Source of the DNA: Vitrella brassicaformis
Lineage: Eukaryota; Sar; Vitrellaceae
Assembly (NCBI GenBank): GCA_001179505.1
Contig: CDMY01000396.1
Location: 18,643 to 82,642 of the forward strand
Direction: 5' to 3'
DNA: 64,000 bases
The position numbers and the translations under genes were made by a program. The notes under the pieces were generated by a model. It was not told the origin of the DNA, ran no database searches, and saw only the letters and a program-made list of their open reading frames with translations. Below, piece after piece: positions 20,304 to 31,629 of this stretch (positions are counted from its first letter, which is position 1; each line of letters starts with the position of its first letter).

Positions 20304-23203
20304 ATGAGCAGCACATCGGCATCAGCTGCTGCAAGTGGGCTGACCTACTGGCTTAAGAGAGAGGGAGGGGAGGATCCACTTATGTGGTGTGGTGTTCGTT
20401 GGTCAGGCCGCGAACATATTGGAGTCGGCAATCGCAGCGGTGCTCTCGTAGACCAGTCGATGAGTGCGGCAGGCAGCACGTCTGTCGCCGGCAGCCTGCT
20501 CAACGCCCTCAGGAACCTCTGTGTGCTGCAGTCGCGGGTATGCAGAACAGAACAGAGAAGAGCCACAGCTACATCATCCCTATCCGTCGCGCGCACGTGT
20601 GCGCGCGTGTGTGTGTGATCAGGGTCAAGCGGTTCTCGAATCGCTTTATGCAGTAAGGCACACAGGCAGCTGGCTGGCCCTATGTGGCTCATTCTGGTGT
20701 GACGTGTGTCATTCACAGGGGTCGCCCATTAGCGCGGAGATGGCCAGCGGAGCCCTCTCGGATCTCGCATCTCACACAGAAGGCTGCGGCTCGGCCATCG
20801 CACGGCTGGATAGCCTAGTGCAGGTCGGAATGATGCCGATAGCCTCTCTGTGTGTATGCCTTCTCTCTCTGCATATAATGCTCTGTGTGTGTTCTTGTTT
20901 TCGGTTCAGGGCAGCAGTGGTGCGCGGGAGACGACTGAGGAGGCCTCCGACGCTGCACATGAGGGGGTACGTCTGTTTCGCTCTAATACTGACATGACGG
21001 CCTGTGAATTGCGTGGTGTAGTTTCTGTCGTGCCCCAAGGGGGACTTGGCCGGCAAGAAACTCCACAACACCGGGGGCCAAAAGGTCAGTCAGGGAGGGA
21101 GGGGCCACCTGTGCTGTGTACAGGTGTTTGGGCGGTGTCTTGTGCCTTGGTGTGTGCAGTCTAGCAAGAAGAGCGGCAAGACCTCGTCCAAGCCATCGTC
21201 AGCCAAATCGGTAGGTAAACCACACTAAACCACACTCACGCACCGCACCAAACGCAGATCTGATCTCCACTCCACTCATACGACCCTCCTGTCGTATGCT
21301 TGCCGTCTTCTCTCTCCAAATCAGGAGGGCGGCAGTGGTGTCAAGCGTCCGCCCGGCAAGTTCATCCTGTTTTGCAACGAGCGCCGCGCGGCCCTGAAGC
21401 AGGAGATGGAGGCCGAGGGCGTCGATGCCGCACCCAAGGGCGTCAACAAACGGCTCGGGGAGGAGTGGAACACCATGGACGAAGACGAAAAGAAGGTCAA
21501 CTCGGACGGGGAGAGACGTTCACATGGATGGACGCTCAGCTCACATGGTGCACCGCACCGTGTCCTGTGTATGTGTTGTGGCTGTCAGCCGTACAAGGAC
21601 AAGGCTGAGGAGCTGCTCGCTGCCTGGAAGCAGAGTCAGTGAGCCGACAGACCGTCCGACAACGCACAACCACACACATGTGTCCATTTGTGTGTGTCGT
21701 GTCGTGTCATGTTTGTCAGGCACTGGCGGCGATTCCTCGTCCAAGAAGGGCAAGAAGGGCAAGGGCGACGAAGACGATGAGGACGAGGGGGAGGAAGACG
21801 AAAACGTAACACAACAAACACGACCACCCCATCGGCTATTCGTCTGTGTGTCCATGGATGTCGCTATCAGGAAGCCGTGCAGGGCCAGGGTGGTGCGAAG
21901 CGTTGCCGAGTCGATGGCCTTCCCGAGTCGTCTGGTGCTGCCCAGCCCGTCTTCCTGCCTGGGCTGTCCCTGCCCACCGACGTCATGCGCGACGTATTCC
22001 TACCTCTCATCACCCCCAACGACTCCACTGCCCTCTGCCGCACATCCGAGGCGGTCAGCAGCGCACTCGAGGCCGGCGTGGCCGCCGACATCGACAGCAT
22101 CATCCGACACGACGGCCTCACCGGCGTCATCGGCTACCGCCAGGTGCGCCAGTCGACCGGCGTCCGTCGTCTGGTGCGCCGACTGCGACTGATCCGCCTC
22201 CACTACCTGATGGTGGCGGGGGGCGACTGGCGCGGCAGCGTGCCGCTGCTGCGGCTGGCCAAGAGCTGCGGACGGGTGAAGCAGCTGCCCATCGAGCTGA
22301 CGAAGAACGACCTGCAGCACGTGGGCAGCAAGGCCGTCATCGACAGCCGGCCGCCCAGCATGAGGCAATACGCCCTCTTCAGCCACCGACTGAGCCAGAG
22401 GATGCGGCTGACGCGTGATGCCGGCGGGGGGGACGAGATGGGCGGGGATGAGGTGACGGTGTACACCGACCAGACGGTGCCGGCCAGATATCGAGATCGA
22501 TTCGATCCAGACGATCCTGTGTGCGAATGTAAGAGAGGGAGGGCAAAGCCCACAAGAAAGGCAACTCGACCTAGATGGTCTTCTCCCTCCCTGTTTCCGT
22601 GTCTGCAGACGGTGGTGTCGTGTACGATGGCTTCAGAGGAATGATCATCAAGAGGTGCGATGCGGCACCGCTCAAAGTGGAAGGCACACACAAGACGGCA
22701 ACCTGCTGTTTGCTCTTGCCTTCCCAGCATGGCCTTCGGGTCATCGCGTTTGGTGTCAAACCGCTTCTACAACGGGCGTCCGCCCTCTGCTGAGTGTCAC
22801 CGCATCAATGTCCTGCTCGACCAGCAGCCGCCCCTGTGGGACTGTCGCACCATCGGCTACCACCTCCACACACCCCGCCGATTCGTCATACTCTGTGGCG
22901 ACGAGGAGGGCGATGACTTCCTGGCCTTCATCGAGATGACCAAGTACACAGGACACATGTACCCTGATGGGGCGGCAGACATGTACCTGTACACCACCGA
23001 GGCGCCCCAGAGCGGCGTAGGCGCTGCTGGCTCCCCCCTGACAGTGTCCATCGCGCGCAACAAGATGGGCGACGACATCAGAGCCCTCCCAGACGTCGAC
23101 GAGGCCTCCAATACAGGTACACGCGACTGCAAAGTGAGACCCACACAGGGGCAAGACTTTCTCTTCATGTGTGTGCACAGCTGTCGCGGCGGTGTTAGTG
23201 TAG
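20304..23203 (+). CDS. HMG-box protein of an unrecognised family, tandem paralogue A
   Basis: Thirteen exons: 20304-20537, 20623-20652, 20719-20823, 20910-20966, 21022-21084, 21160-21210, 21325-21495, 21589-21634, 21720-21805, 21871-22528, 22609-22654, 22728-23116, 23181-23203; 652 aa. An HMG box starts KRPPGKFILFCNERRAALKQ and continues to KKPYKDKAEELLAAWKQ, split by an intron inside helix 3. A Lys/Ser-rich and then Asp/Glu-rich linker follows. The C-terminal half begins LSLPTDVMRDVFLPLITPND, faintly F-box-like, then LIRLHYLMVAGGDWRGSVPL and [18 protein letters not shown]; this half is shared with paralogue B and I do not recognise it. The HMG box suggests a chromatin or DNA-binding role. 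It ends without the ubiquitin-like tail seen in B. Confidence 0.7.
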
Positions 23204-24096
23204 CTGATGTGGAGTGACGTACACATCTGACGGGTGGACGACTCTGAGATGAGCATGTGACCTGGCAATGGGCGTGGCGTGGCTGGTGGGGGGATGCAAT
23301 GGATGCTTCTGTAGCCGTCCACTTTTTCTATGCGTGTTTTTTCTCACACAAATCCAATCCCTACACGCGATCATCAATGCATGGATCCCGAGCCGTTCTT
23401 CAGCATGTATGGCATGTATCCACCGCATCCAGTTTTGTGTACACACACTGGTTGTCGTCGGATTCATATTCGTGCAGGCCAGGCGGTGCGTGGTGAACTC
23501 CTTGATCTGACTGACGGGCTGGTTGAGTGCTTTACCATTCAGATGTCATGTGGTCACATGCCTGCCAGTCATATGGATCAGGAGTCACATGCGCAGTAGC
23601 ATCACGCAAACTATACAGACAGACACGCACACACACACGCATCAACCAGACAGGCAGCCAGGCGCATGTTTGTCATCCATCAGACATACACAAACCCTCA
23701 CTGCACCAACCCACTCACACAATCACGTCAGCGGCATGGTTTCGATCTCGCGCGCTGAAAGGAGGAGTTCGGCAGTTGTTGGTTTTTGCGCGCGTCCAGA
23801 CGAAACCATCAGCTCAGAGGGCTCCCTCTGTCCCGCACGACAGAGATCTCATCGCATTCTCTGCCGTGTTCGCAATTGCGTGTTCGTCGTGAGCCCTCCC
23901 GTCTGGCGGAGTGCTGCGCGGCGCTGTGATTGATTGGCTTATCGACTCATCGTTTGACTGATTTGCTCGTCGACAGTCGCTGTTCTCTCGCCGGTGAGCA
24001 CATGCGCGTGGGAGCGACGCACTCACTGCGCCATTGTGCGTGTGCGGTGGTCTTCAGGCGTTGTGTGGGCTGCCGTGAGGCCAGTGGGCGGCAGCT
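23204..24096. other. Spacer between tandem paralogues A and B, with duplicated flanks
   Basis: The stretch around 23640-23720 resembles 26745-26830 downstream of paralogue B (CAGGCGCATGTTTGTCATCC in both), and 23815-24096 resembles 19991-20303. The duplicated unit thus spans both flanks. No separate gene is seen. Confidence 0.55.
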
Positions 24097-26366
24097 ATGA
24101 GCAGCACATCGGCATCAGCTGCTGCTGCAGGTGGGCTGACTGGTTGGAAGAGGGAGAAAAGGGTTAGTTGTGTGGTGTGGTGTTTGTGTCGGTCAGGTAG
24201 TGTCTTCTATAGCAGTGGCAGTAGTTCGATCGGCACACAAGGAGATGAGCAGTCGGTAAGCCAAGATGCGGCCACACAAACAGGCAGAGACCGTCATGCA
24301 TTCGTCTGTTTCTCATGACAACGTCGCGTGTGCTGTGCAGAAGTCGTCTGATCCCGTGGCGCGTCTGGTGAAGTTACACCACCAGGTAGGTAGGTGGCTT
24401 GGCTCCAGACACAGACGAGAGGACATGTGGGCAGACAGGGAGATGGATGGCGGGTGTGACATGTCGTGTGTGTTGTGCGTGCAGGCAATGGGGATCTCTC
24501 TGACCACTCATCCAACACAGTCGCCTCGCAGACAGAGATGGTGGCACAGGTACGATGCCACGTATGCCGTGTGTGTGTGTGGATATCTTCCTTCGTGACG
24601 TATTGCTGCTTTTGCTTCAGGGCCCTGGCAGCCGATTTGCCAACAAGGCCGTCACTGATGAGACCACTAAGGCCACAAAGACACAGAAGAAGGTACGACA
24701 GCTGCTGCACCGTGCTGCTGACATCATTACGGCCAACGTATGCTGTGCTGCGCGTGTCAGGTTGACGCCATGGGGCTCTTGCGGCAGCTATACGCCCTGC
24801 CCGAGGCCCTCATGCACGGCACACTCCTCCCCCTCATGGACCAGCAGCACCTGCACACCGCACTCGCCAAGGTCAGCAGTGCCCTCTGCTGCACCTCACC
24901 GGCAGTCGGCAGCGCCGTCGCGGCCGCCCTCATCCCCCAAATCGACAGCATCATCGAACGCGACGGCCTCACAGGCGTCATCGGCTACACCCAGATCCGT
25001 TGGCACCTGCAGCGGCAGCCGGGTCGGGCGATGGACGTGTGTCGTCCATTCCGGCTGATCCGCCTCCACTATGTGGTGGTGACAGGGGGCGACTGGCGGG
25101 GCAACGTGCCGCTGCTGCGGCTGGCCAAGAGCTGCGGGCAGATCCAGTCGCTGCCGATTCAGCTGACGAAGCACGACCTGCACCGTGTGGGCAGCAAGGC
25201 CGTCATCGACAGCCGGCCGCCCAGCATCCGCCAGTACAGCCTCTTCAGCCACCGACTGGGCGAGGGGATGCGGCTGACGCGCAACGCCAACGGGCGGGAG
25301 ATGCTGGGTGGGTATGAGGTGACGGTGCACACCGACCAGACGGTGCCGAGGAGGTATCGAAATCGCTTCGATGCGGCCGATCCCCCGTGCCGATGTGAGA
25401 GAGGGGAGGGGAAAGCACCACAGGAAAGGCAACTTGACATGGATGGTGTCTGCCGCTGTGTCTGTGTGTCTGCAGACAATGGTCTCGAGCTCAGCAGCTT
25501 CAGAGGACTGGTCATCAGGAGGTACGCAGCGACTGAAATGAGAGAAGAAACAGTACAGCAAGGTGTCGTGTTGTCTGTCTTTCCGCTCCTTGCTCTTTCA
25601 GGTTGACAGAGTGGTCGTTGCGTTGTGTGTCGTATCAGAACTGGCATCTGCCCTCTGCTGAGTGTCGTGACATCGGTGCCCTGGTCGACCAGCAGTCGCC
25701 CCTGTGGGACGGCTGCCGCACCATCGACTACAGCACCATCGGCGGCTCATACCGACTCGTCATACTGTGTGGCGAGGAGGAGGGCGACAAGCGGCGTACA
25801 TCGAGATGGCCAAGGGGTCTTATCGGCCGGCATCCATCTCCCTCTTCACTACCGAGGCGCCCCAGCAGGCCGGCGATGGCCCTGCTGCCTCCACGCAGGC
25901 AGTGGGCATCGCCCGCAACAAGATGGGCGACGCCATCACTCTACTCCCACAGGTCAACGAGGCCATCAACACAGGTACACACGAATGAAAAGGGGCGGGG
26001 GACGCAGCCACGCACACACATTTCATGGAGTGCGCCTTCGTGTCGCTCTGATGTTCAGGTGTGTTTGCGTGTTCGGCCACAGAGCGGCGACCGACCTTCC
26101 AGATCTTCTACAGAAGCATCCCAGGTCAGACACATAGACTCTCACGAACCAGTCTCCACATTGTGACTATTTTACATGCAGGCAGGACCGGAGTACTGGA
26201 CGTCCACCCCAGCGACACCATCAGGACTGTCAAGGCCAAGATTCAGGCCAAGGAGGGCATCCGCATCAGCTGGCAGCGACTCAATTATGGTGGCAAGCCG
26301 CTCGAGGACGGCCGCACCCTGTCGGACTACAACATCCAGAAGGAGAGCACACTGTTCCTGCTGTAG
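24097..26366 (+). CDS. Tandem paralogue B with C-terminal ubiquitin-like domain, frameshifted
   Basis: Exons: 24097 to about 24166, 24197-24255, 24341-24389, 24485-24549, 24621-24692, 24761-25394, 25476-25521, 25602-25974, 26059-26124, 26182-26366. It shares the [10 protein letters not shown] start and the C-terminal half with paralogue A but has no HMG box. The last two exons encode a ubiquitin-like domain, from [11 protein letters not shown] through [20 protein letters not shown] to [18 protein letters not shown]. It stops before the usual RLRGG tail, so it could not be conjugated in the ordinary way. In exon 8 a 4-nt deficit relative to A (around 25786-25798) shifts the frame, although sequence after it stays conserved in the shifted frame. 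So it is either a recent pseudogene or carries a sequence error. The exon 1 donor is ambiguous. Confidence 0.6.
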
Positions 26367-27157
26367 CCTGGGGGGCGGCATGCAGATCTTCGTCTAGACA
26401 CTCTCTCACTGGTGGGTCAGGCAACACACACGACCTCACCAGCGGGACTCTGCAAACGTGTGACTTAGTCGGCGTGGTGGGCGTGGCACGCATCGATCGA
26501 GAGAGACAGGGATGGATAGATGAGTAGATGCGTGTGTGTGTGTGTAGGTATGCGCATTGGACCGACCTTGGCTCCCTCCGTTGAATGTTCATTCGAGGTG
26601 TGTGTGATGTATGTATACGCAGCATCGCTTTTCAACACTTCTTGTCTTTGCATGTGTGTACTTGACGGATTCAATCCGTGTGTTGGTCGGTCACATCATC
26701 CTTCACCCTTTACAGACCCCAGACACGCCAACTAGACAGACAGACAGACAGATCAACCAGCCAGACAACCAGGCGCATGTTTGTCATCCGTCATTCACAC
26801 ACACACATGCACACACCCTCACCACACCAATGAAAACTATGAAATGACACTAACTGGTGTGGGGGGACGGTATGGATGGTAATGCGTGAATCCATCTGTC
26901 TGTTTGACTGTTCCGCGTCGATAGAGTACACCAGACCAGATACATGGGCGGTGGAAAATCACTCACTAACCGAATGCACCGCACCAATCGGCCGCTCCTC
27001 TCCCATCTCCCACCTGCCGTAACTAGCGTACACGCCGATACAGTGAGTGCACTGCCCGGACACGCAATACGATACACTGCAGCAGAAATACAACACACAA
27101 CTCCCCCAACCCCCACATGAGGGAAAAACCCTCCCTCCCTCTCTCCCCTCTGTCATG
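26367..27157. other. Intergenic spacer with a decayed ubiquitin repeat start
   Basis: Right after the stop of paralogue B, bases 26367-26397 read like a broken Leu-Arg-Gly-Gly end followed by MQIFV and a stop. This is what remains when a polyubiquitin array decays. The rest is CA/TG and GACA repeats without a gene. Confidence 0.5.
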
Positions 27158-28922
27158 TCAGCTCTTCTTGTACGCCTGCATGAGGTCGTCAGCGATAGAG
27201 TAGGCAATCATGGCCGCCAGCGCCAGCATCAGCCCCACCGTGGCCCAGAAGGGCCGCCGCTCGATACACGAGCACCCCCACACACTTAATGCGCTCATGC
27301 CAGTCCACATACTGCCGCAGCAGCTGCTCCAGCCGCTCCGCTTCAGACGCCGAGTGCAGCGTCGACGCGTGTGAGCGGGGCGACTCCTCTTCCCCAGCCG
27401 CTTCATGCTCGTCTTTTGCCGGCGACGTGTCGTCGGGTAGGTAGGGCGCCAGTTTGTGCCTCATCCGCCGCTTGCTGCCTTGGTGCCGCTCCTCCCTGCC
27501 ACCCTCCTCAGCGCCGTTCATCTCAGCTGGTGGCCGACGACACGCGGGAGTTTTCCTGGGTGTCGTCCGCGACCGTCACGGCGTCGGACTGCCTGCCCGC
27601 ATCGTTGTGGCAGCCGCACCCGAGCCGCCCTCCTCGTGTGCGTGTGGGAGTGGCTGTGTCCTGGTCTTGCGGGCGATAGCCAGCAGATACACCACAGCGG
27701 GCAGGAAGTAGTTGGCCAACACACCTGCCGTGATAGAACTGCACACACAGAGAGAAAGAGAGACACACACACACTGCCGAAGAGCCGCCGATTGGACAGG
27801 GCCCACGCGACCAGCCAGGGGGCACAGCAGCCGCAGAAGAACGCCCCCTGCTGACCGCACAGACCACTGTTATAGAGGTTGTAACGACTCGCAATGGCCA
27901 TGACAGGAATGCCGGGCAGCACGGTGGTGAACGAAAACGTGAGCATCCCCGTCGACGGCTCGTTGGTCATGTACACGAACGCGTTGCTGCTGTTGAGAGC
28001 GGGGTACGCCACACACCACCAAGGCGAAGCTGAAGTAGAGAAACGCGGAGAGGATGGCCGACATCCACACGACGGGCATGACTCGAGTGGACGGGAGGAC
28101 CTCGTTGCACCAGGAGGGGATCAGCACCACGTAGGAGTAGGAGGCGACCATGATGCCGAAGACGGCGCCGTAGCCAGTGTCGCCGACTAGAGGGGGGAAG
28201 GTCACTGGGGAGTGGGTGCGCTCCTCCTGCTGGAATGACCGAATGATCGACGAGATGATGATCAGGCCGATGGCGCCGAACTGCAGAAAAAACGTGACGA
28301 TCTGAATGTACATGTTCTCATTCAGACTGACACACACATCGACACCGACACACACTCCCACAACCGCCGCTCTTTCGCCCGGTGTGCTGTCATTTCTCTC
28401 ATACTTACACACTTACTTGAGGTAGCTCATGGGCAGGCACAGCAGCGCCGTCAGTCTGTCTATCTCATGCAATGCACGTGACGTGACCTGCTGTTAGCTG
28501 ACTGACCTGCTCAGGTTTTGGTTGGTGCTCTCGAGCCAATCCCAGACGCCCTCACGGCATCTCTCCAGCATCGCTGCGGCCATCACGTCCCCGATGACGC
28601 AGTAACCCTCCTGCCTCAAGTAGCCCATTGCCTCACCCATCTGCCGCTCGTCCAGCACAGAAAACCGCTTGATTGCCGGACACTCCAGCTCCAATGGACC
28701 ATTGCCGCCCTCTCCCTCCCCCGCTCCCCAGAAGACCCGCCGCACACAGCGCGAGATGCCGGTCTCGCACTGCTTCTTCGTGGCCTCGTCGAAGGTGAGG
28801 CACTGCCGCAGGAACAGGGGGCCCGCGTGAAGCGCGAGACCGGCCAGATCCCACAGGAACACGTTGGGAGGTGAGAGAGAACGACGATGGGCCGCGGTGG
28901 GCTGTGGGACGCTCACTTTCAT
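27158..28922 (-). CDS. Chimeric gene: PhyH first exon joined in frame to a truncated AAAP amino-acid transporter
   Basis: Proposed exons on the minus strand: 28922-28507, 28455-28417, 28326-28015, 27989-27771, 27738-27590, 27526-27282, 27259-27158; 493 aa with no frame break. Exon 1 is a near-copy of PhyH exon 1 (MKVSVPQPTAAHRR...), including its splice donor. The rest is the C-terminal half of an AAAP (SLC38/AVT-like) transporter: FLQFGAIGLIIISSIIRSF, then GIMVASYSYVVLIPSWCNEV, ITAGVLANYFLPAVVYLLAI and a final helix PFWATVGLMLALAAMIAYSI. The transporter's N-terminal half is missing; the duplicated block replaces it. The model needs two very short introns (27990-28014, 25 nt; 27260-27281, 22 nt); if these are really indels, this is a pseudogene. 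Whether the product folds or transports is unknown. Confidence 0.45.
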
Positions 28923-29448
28923 TGCCTTCACAGCGGGAGGGGGACGAAGGCGGCGTTGACAGAGTGGGCGAGCATGTTGATCACCAGGGATAGAACTGCA
29001 TCTAAGAGCAGCATTGGCGTCGGTGTCGGCAGATCTTCCATCCAAGCACATCAACGAGTGTCAGCTGCCGTCTGCTGAGCTTTTTAGAGCACGAGTCAGC
29101 GTGCGAGCTCAGCTTCCCGGTGCCCCTTTTTGCATTTCGCCATTTTGGCGATGTTTCTTTGACTGAGTATGCTGATAGCCACGCGGGGCAGCGCCTCCCG
29201 TGACAAAATCGCAAACGAATTTCCCAGGTTCGAGAAAAAGAGGAATTCGATCCTCACTCGATCACCCCGTTTCTCGCGAAAGTGGCACATTCGTTTAGCG
29301 ATTTTGTCGCATAGGTCGCTTCCCTTTGATGAGCTCTCAACGTCTGACGAAGGAAAAAGCAGGGAATATTTTGCGAGCTGAGGGCTGAGCTTGCAATTAT
29401 GCGAGCCCGGGTCTGAGCTCGCCATGGCAAAAAGGGCAAAGAAAGGGA
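28923..29448. repeat. Duplicated head-to-head promoter block, copy 3
   Basis: This copy keeps both ancestral neighbours: a PhyH first exon on the left (minus) and an intact POP4 start on the right (plus). It is the best guide to the original arrangement. The inverted-repeat core is at about 29205-29315. Confidence 0.75.
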
Positions 29449-30216
29449 ATGAGTCGTCACAACGTGTCCCGCAAGAATGCGCGGGCTGCCGCTGAGCGAT
29501 ATCTGGATCGGCAAAATGTGGATGGGTCACGCCCAAGCCACCCTCTCTACGCGCCAGGGGCTTCGGCAGAGCATCCCCATCCCCCTTCGTCCACGGCGGA
29601 CGATGCTGCTCTCGACTTCCTGACGGACGCGGTGCCGTCGATGCGAGATGACCCGGCCGCCGTGTACGAGGGCAAGGTCAAGGGGCGAGTGATGCGGCTG
29701 GACAACCAGCCCAGCAAGAAGCAGCAGCAGGGAGAGGCCAAGACCAAGCAGAAGCCGCCACGGCGGCTCACCAAGATGAGCAACAACGAGGCGCGGAGGC
29801 GGGGCCTCTACGACTTGCAAGACGGCACACTGAGCTATGCCGACTGCCTCCCCCTGAATGAGTTGTGGAGCCAGTACGCCGAGCAGCTGATGCACGAGCG
29901 GCTGCCCATCACCGAGAGGGGCAGCCGGCTGGCGGCGGCCGACCTGCATGGCGCATTTGTGAGAGTGGACAAGGCCAGGGTGCCGAGTTACATCGGTCTT
30001 GACGGCATTATCGTGCAGGAGACCGAGCAGACGATTCGGCTGATGTGCCAGGACAGCCGCCTTCGCACGGTGGTCAAGGGCCAGGTGGTGCTGAGTGTGG
30101 TCGTGCTGGGCGTCAAGTACTTTCTGCATGGCCCGCAGCTGGCCTACCGGCCTAGTGTCCGCTCCAAAGTCAAATTCAAGCCGACCACCAAGGGCCTGGG
30201 GCTCGGCTGGCTCTGA
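29449..30216 (+). CDS. POP4: RNase P/MRP subunit p29 (POP4), intact copy
   Basis: Single-exon gene of 255 aa, complete from MSRHNVSRKN to KGLGLGWL. It has the Rpp29/Pop4 layout: a basic low-complexity linker (QPSKKQQQGEAKTKQKPPRR), LWSQYAEQLMHERLPI, then the conserved barrel with DLHGAFVRVDKARVPSYIG and GIIVQETEQTIRLMCQD. In RNase P this subunit binds the catalytic RNA. Compared with copy 1 it lacks the 14-nt insertion and has Leu where copy 1 has Met (VVVLG). The 3' flank contains five GGGA units. It is the only copy whose whole frame is readable without crossing a gap. Confidence 0.9.
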   Translation: MSRHNVSRKNARAAAERYLDRQNVDGSRPSHPLYAPGASAEHPHPPSSTADDAALDFLTDAVPSMRDDPAAVYEGKVKGRVMRLDNQPSKKQQQGEAKTKQKPPRRLTKMSNNEARRRGLYDLQDGTLSYADCLPLNELWSQYAEQLMHERLPITERGSRLAAADLHGAFVRVDKARVPSYIGLDGIIVQETEQTIRLMCQDSRLRTVVKGQVVLSVVVLGVKYFLHGPQLAYRPSVRSKVKFKPTTKGLGLGWL

Positions 30217-30673
30217 ATGAATGGATGGATGAATGAAGGGAGGGAGGGAGGGAGGGAGGTGTGATATCCTTCGTGTCTACGCTACCGCTATGCTTGGCTG
30301 CACTGAAATGTACTGTATAGCTAAGAGATTCTCAAGTGTCTTGCTGGAGTGGAGTGGTGTATGAAAGAAAGGCGCTGGACACGGCGGAGGTGTGGCGTTC
30401 ATTCCGTGTGTGTGTGTGTGTGTGTGAACCACGGTTGTGCTTTCCTATCACACCATGAATCGATTGGAGTCGAATACCTCACGACACCTACATACATATA
30501 TCCAGTACAGACAGACAGACAGACACGGACACCGCGTCAAGTACTCTTATTTGTTTTTTCCTGCATGGATCACGAGCACGGGTGCTTGACCACCAACCAA
30601 CTGAATGTATGTGTGTGTGTGTGTGTACACACCTACTCGATCTGTGCAGGTATGGATGCGTATACTGTGTACT
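30217..30673. other. 3' flank of POP4, microsatellite-rich
   Basis: It holds GAAT/GGAT units, (GGGA)5 at about 30239-30259 and several TG runs. The same sequence recurs at 31630-32086. No gene is seen. Confidence 0.5.
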
Positions 30674-30973
30674 NNNNNNNNNNNNNNNNNNNNNNNNNNN
30701 NNNNNNNNNNNNNNNNNNNNNNNNNNNNNNNNNNNNNNNNNNNNNNNNNNNNNNNNNNNNNNNNNNNNNNNNNNNNNNNNNNNNNNNNNNNNNNNNNNNN
30801 NNNNNNNNNNNNNNNNNNNNNNNNNNNNNNNNNNNNNNNNNNNNNNNNNNNNNNNNNNNNNNNNNNNNNNNNNNNNNNNNNNNNNNNNNNNNNNNNNNNN
30901 NNNNNNNNNNNNNNNNNNNNNNNNNNNNNNNNNNNNNNNNNNNNNNNNNNNNNNNNNNNNNNNNNNNNNNNNN
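30674..30973. other. Assembly gap (300 N) flanked by a 1,113-bp repeat
   Basis: 29561-30673 before the gap matches 30974-32086 after it, offset exactly 1,413, with a few substitutions. The gap therefore joins overlapping or allelic contigs, or splits a true tandem duplication. Confidence 0.85.
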
Positions 30974-31629
30974 CTTCGGCAGAGCATCCCCATCCCCCTT
31001 CGTCCACGGCGGACGATGCTGCTCTCGACTTCCTGACGGACGCGGTGCCGTCGATGCGAGATGACCCGGCCGCCGTGTACGAGGGCAAGGTCAAGGGGCG
31101 AGTGATGCGGCTGGACAACCAGCCCAGCAAGAAGCAGCAGCAGGGAGAGCCCAAGGCCAAGCAGAAGCCACCACGGCGGCTCACCAAGATGAGCAACAAC
31201 GAGGCCAGGAGACGGGGCCTCTACGACTTGCAAGACGGCACACTGAGTTATGCCGACTGCCTCCCCCTGAATGAGTTGTGGAGCCAGTACGCCGAGCAGC
31301 TGATGCACGAGCGGCTGCCCATCACCGAGAGGGGCAGCCGGCTGGCGGCGGCCGACCTGCATGGCGCATTTGTGAGAGTGGACAAGGCCAGGGTGCCGAG
31401 TTACATCGGTCTTGACGGCATTATCGTGCAGGAGACCGAGCAGACGATTCGGCTGATGTGCCAGGACAGCCGCCTTCGCACGGTGGTCAAGGGCCAGGTG
31501 GTGCTGAGTGTGGTCGTGCTGGGCGTCAAGTACTTTCTGCATGGCCCGCAGCTGGCCTACCGGCCTAGTGTCCGCTCCAAAGTCAAATTCAAGCCGACCA
31601 CCAAGGGCCTGGGGCTCGGCTGGCTCTGA
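30974..31629 (+). CDS. POP4: POP4, partial copy 3' of the gap
   Basis: 5' truncated by the gap; reads from SAEHPHPPSSTADD to KGLGLGWL, identical in layout to the copy at 29449. Its linker spells GEPKAKQKPP and its codon choices up to about 31260 match copy 1 (7.6-8.7 kb). The C-terminal part (VVVLG) matches the 29449 copy. This mosaic points to gene conversion or a chimeric contig. It may not be a separate gene. Confidence 0.6.

Noticed and set aside
20304-20537. Intron within exon 1 of paralogue A matching the first intron of paralogue B
   Set aside because: The candidate GTGGTG...GTCAG segment changes frame into sequence unlike B, whereas reading through stays open and ends at a good phase-0 donor.
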